Position numbers and translations under genes: made by a program. A stretch of DNA of 9,352 bases from an uncultured Muribaculum sp. Lineage in GTDB: Bacteria; Bacteroidota; Bacteroidia; Bacteroidales; Muribaculaceae. The number at the start of each line of letters is the position of its first letter. The first letter of the stretch is position 1. Shown one piece after another: positions 7,718-9,352 of this stretch. The notes beneath the pieces were generated by a model. It ran no database searches. It saw nothing but the letters and a program-made list of their open reading frames with translations, and was not told the DNA's origin. The DNA lies in NCBI GenBank assembly GCA_947573015.1, contig CANPDS010000078.1:1-9352 (forward strand), written 5' to 3'.

Positions 7718-9184
7718 ATGAAAAGAAATATATTTAAAGGTCTGCTCGTATGTGGTGCAGCTGCGGCTCTGGCTGGATGCTCTGAAAACTCCTGGAACGA
7801 AAAGTATCTCGACGGTTTCGAAGCACCCGATCTCAACACTCCACAGCGCAATTACGTAGACTATACCCTTACTTCGAGCGATTATAGCCGCATTGCAAAA
7901 ATGAAGGCCAATATCGAGAAGGCTACTGCCGCAGGCGTGCTCTCTCAGCTTGAGGCTGTAGGTACAAACGGCTATTTCACCGAGACAATCAGCGCTAAGG
8001 ATTATCTTGGCGCATGGCTCGACTCTGTGGCCAACACTACCGGATCACCGTTTAAGAGCGCTGTCACAAACACCACAGCACGCATCTCGTATGAGACTGC
8101 TTCCGATATGCCGGAGCCTGTGGTAGGCATCAATGGCGCTATGACGTATACTGTCACTACTGATGATTATATCAAGGTATATTCGCCTGAAGAACTCGAT
8201 CCCGAGAAGGCCGATTATGCCGATGCATTCTCGCCGATGTGTCCTGCCGACAAGAACGTGCCCGCCATCCTGGCCGAGCAGTTCCCCAACGCTGCTGCCG
8301 GTGACTATGTATACGTTACATACAACCAGAGCGCTACTAACCCCGTATGGGGCGGTGGCTCAACAGGTGGCACAGAGACTCCCAAATTCGAGCTGTCAAA
8401 TACAATTGCGTCAGCTCAATTGGGTGGTAAGCTATCATGTTCTGCTGTTGTTACAGGTCTTTCATCTTATGGTATTGTGATTTCTGATAACTCAGGAAGC
8501 ATATTTATTTATCTTGGAAAAGCTGCTGAAACTGATTACTTTATTGGTGAGCAAATCGTAATTGAAGATGCTACAGTGGCAGCAAACTATGCTGGTCTGC
8601 AGTTGTCAAAGCCTACGATGGAAATTGTTGATGGCACTACTGCATATACATATCCTACAGCACCGGTTTATGATGTCGCAGCATGGAACACCTTGTTCAA
8701 TGATTATGTGGCTGAGAGAGCCGCCGGTGGTGCGATAGAGACCAGATATATTCAGATCAATGGTACTCCTTATATGAGTGGAACATACCTTAATGTGAAG
8801 GTTGGTGACTCTGAATATGTGATGTCTCCTTATGGTGCTTTCCAGGCTGTTAAGGATGCGCTTACAGTGGATGTCGCTCATAATATCAAGGGCTATACTG
8901 TTACCTACAATCAGAATAGTAAGTATATAAGCATGCTGGTGACAGAGGTTGACGGTAAGCCTATTTATTCAGCCAAAGCAGCTGCTGCAATGATGTTTGC
9001 AGCATCGCGTGCTGCTGCAAATGTAGCTTATGAGACTGTCAATGCTGTCTATACCTACAATGGCTCCAAGTGGTCTACTCCCTCTGATGTATATGTGCTT
9101 ACAGCTACAGATTATAAGCAGATGGGCACTACCAACCTCACTGCCGCTCAGGCCAAGACATTCCTGCCTCAGCTTCTTGCCTAG
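7718..9184 (+). CDS. Surface lipoprotein with internal repeats and OB-like insert, interrupted by an in-frame TAG
   Basis: This is an exported lipoprotein of unknown function, 488 residues up to TAG at 9182-9184. Its signal peptide ends in the lipobox LAGC (C21), followed by SEN, which loosely fits the acidic export signal of Bacteroidota surface lipoproteins. After the WNEKYLDGFE segment (26-35) come modules marked by a Thr-Asp-Tyr motif: YTLTSSDY (49-56), YTVTTDDY (144-151) and YVLTATDY (459-466). Between the second and third lie a Gly/Ser/Thr linker (211-221) and a region of about 225-413 resembling two OB-like folds, for example GIVISDNSGSIFIYLG. The stop falls inside a conserved piece of the third module, and the same frame continues with good coding sequence to the window edge, so the intact form is longer. 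It follows the receptor gene by 21 bases and is likely co-transcribed, which suggests a ligand-binding accessory protein. The family name is uncertain. Confidence 0.8.
   Translation: MKRNIFKGLLVCGAAAALAGCSENSWNEKYLDGFEAPDLNTPQRNYVDYTLTSSDYSRIAKMKANIEKATAAGVLSQLEAVGTNGYFTETISAKDYLGAWLDSVANTTGSPFKSAVTNTTARISYETASDMPEPVVGINGAMTYTVTTDDYIKVYSPEELDPEKADYADAFSPMCPADKNVPAILAEQFPNAAAGDYVYVTYNQSATNPVWGGGSTGGTETPKFELSNTIASAQLGGKLSCSAVVTGLSSYGIVISDNSGSIFIYLGKAAETDYFIGEQIVIEDATVAANYAGLQLSKPTMEIVDGTTAYTYPTAPVYDVAAWNTLFNDYVAERAAGGAIETRYIQINGTPYMSGTYLNVKVGDSEYVMSPYGAFQAVKDALTVDVAHNIKGYTVTYNQNSKYISMLVTEVDGKPIYSAKAAAAMMFAASRAAANVAYETVNAVYTYNGSKWSTPSDVYVLTATDYKQMGTTNLTAAQAKTFLPQLLA
7856..8095 (+). repeat. Lipoprotein module A (diverged copy)
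   Basis: This encodes residues 47-126. It opens with YTLTSSDY, and its later part DYLGAWLDSVANTTGSPFKS then ARISYE occupies the place of the leucine-rich, Gly-Asp and valine-Tyr stretch of modules B and C. Similarity beyond the opening motif is weak, so the copy assignment is tentative. Confidence 0.4.
8141..8326 (+). repeat. Lipoprotein module B (intact reference copy)
   Basis: This encodes residues 142-203, from MTYTVTTDDY to LAEQFPNAAAGDYVYVTYN. It is the best template for module C: codon by codon, CTG GCC GAG CAG at 8270-8281 lines up with CTT GCC TAG GAA at 9176-9187, followed in both by an aromatic residue, Pro, a short Ala run, Gly-Asp, and a valine-Tyr-Asn strand. Confidence 0.6.
8387..8956 (+). 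other. OB-like domain region within the lipoprotein gene, AT-richer than its flanks
   Basis: This encodes about residues 224-413. The first unit (about 229-301) has LGGKLSCSAVVTGLSS and YGIVISDNSGSIFIYLG, resembling OB-type beta strands such as those of DUF5689 proteins. The second (about 342-413) has RYIQINGTPYMSGTYLNVKV and GYTVTYNQNSKYISMLVTEV in a similar layout. Hand counts give about 28% GC at 8461-8520 and 40% at 8521-8580, against 63% at 8221-8280 and 58% at 9121-9180. Codons shift to TCT, GTT, GGT and AAT. The fold call is inference from strand pattern. Confidence 0.5.
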
Positions 9185-9232
9185 GAATATCCTTATGCAG
9201 CTACCGGCGATGTGAAGTATGTGGTCTACAAC
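9086..9232 (+). repeat. Lipoprotein module C, containing the TAG
   Basis: It runs from VYVLTATDYKQMG through FLPQLLA, then TAG at 9182, then EYPYAATGDVKYVVYNNN. The match to module B continues on both sides of the stop, which shows that the two sides belong to one original coding unit. Confidence 0.6.
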
Positions 9233-9352
9233 AACAATCACAAGTGCGATCAGCTCGTGTATGACGGTACTGCATGGACCATCAACACCATGACCTCTAC
9301 CATCCAGTTTGTCCGTACAGCTAATAAGAACTGGGTTTACGATCCGACAATC
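9185..9352 (+). pseudogene. In-frame continuation of the lipoprotein gene after TAG, cut by the window edge
   Basis: All 56 codons from 9185 to the right edge are open in the same frame as the upstream lipoprotein. They read EYPYAATGDVKYVVYNNN, then LVYDGTAWTINTMTSTIQFV and NKNWVYDPTI, with the biased codons (AAC, TAC, ACC, ATC) of the surrounding unit. The QFV...WVYDP pattern is like the ends of related Bacteroidales lipoproteins as I recall them. No start codon with a convincing context opens a separate gene here. The segment is the lost or readthrough-dependent C-terminal part of the lipoprotein, or evidence of a sequencing error at 9182. Confidence 0.7.

Noticed and set aside
9182..9184. 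Phage-type genetic code with TAG read as glutamine
   Set aside because: The other genes are ordinary chromosomal envelope genes with no phage features, and only one in-frame TAG is seen; a point mutation or base error is simpler.
7718..9184. SusD-like lipoprotein
   Set aside because: It follows a TonB receptor, but it lacks the helical repeat character and size expected of SusD; it is built from Thr-Asp-Tyr modules and beta-rich OB-like segments.

Overview
The window looks like chromosome of a Bacteroidales bacterium. The evidence is a set of Bacteroidota-type families (TonB-dependent receptors with a carboxypeptidase-like N-terminal domain, a DUF6268-type barrel, a LytS/LytTR pair, a lipoprotein with an SEN sequence after the lipid cysteine), TAnnTTTG promoter-like boxes instead of -10/-35 hexamers, and weak Shine-Dalgarno sequences. 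GC near 50% and the protein style suggest a Muribaculaceae-like gut bacterium; that placement is inference. All genes are on the + strand and packed tightly, and no RNA genes, insertion sequences or CRISPR arrays are visible.

Layout. (1) 3-2063: the C-terminal part of an outer-membrane TonB-receptor-like barrel, cut by the left edge. (2) 2090-3004: a DUF6268-type outer-membrane barrel. (3) 3055-3744 and 3757-4767: a LytTR response regulator and its LytS-type membrane histidine kinase, with a candidate promoter just upstream of the regulator. (4) 4768-4969: a 202-base leader with a TAnnTTTG box and two strong inverted repeats that share one arm. (5) 4970-7696: a 908-residue TonB-dependent receptor. 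(6) From 7718: a lipoprotein with internal repeats and an inserted OB-like region. Its frame is interrupted by an in-frame TAG at 9182-9184 but continues as clear coding sequence to the right edge.

How they fit. The first four genes look like an envelope module: two outer-membrane barrels plus a two-component pair that may sense the envelope and control nearby genes. The last two form a separate, probably highly expressed surface unit, a receptor plus a surface lipoprotein but no SusD. Their codon choice (CGT/CGC, AAC, TAC, CTC) is much more biased than that of the first four genes.

Points most worth checking: the amber codon inside a repeated motif of the lipoprotein, the AT-richer OB-like segment inserted between its repeats, the overlapping hairpins ahead of the receptor, and the response regulator that lacks the beta5 Lys-Pro segment of its receiver domain.
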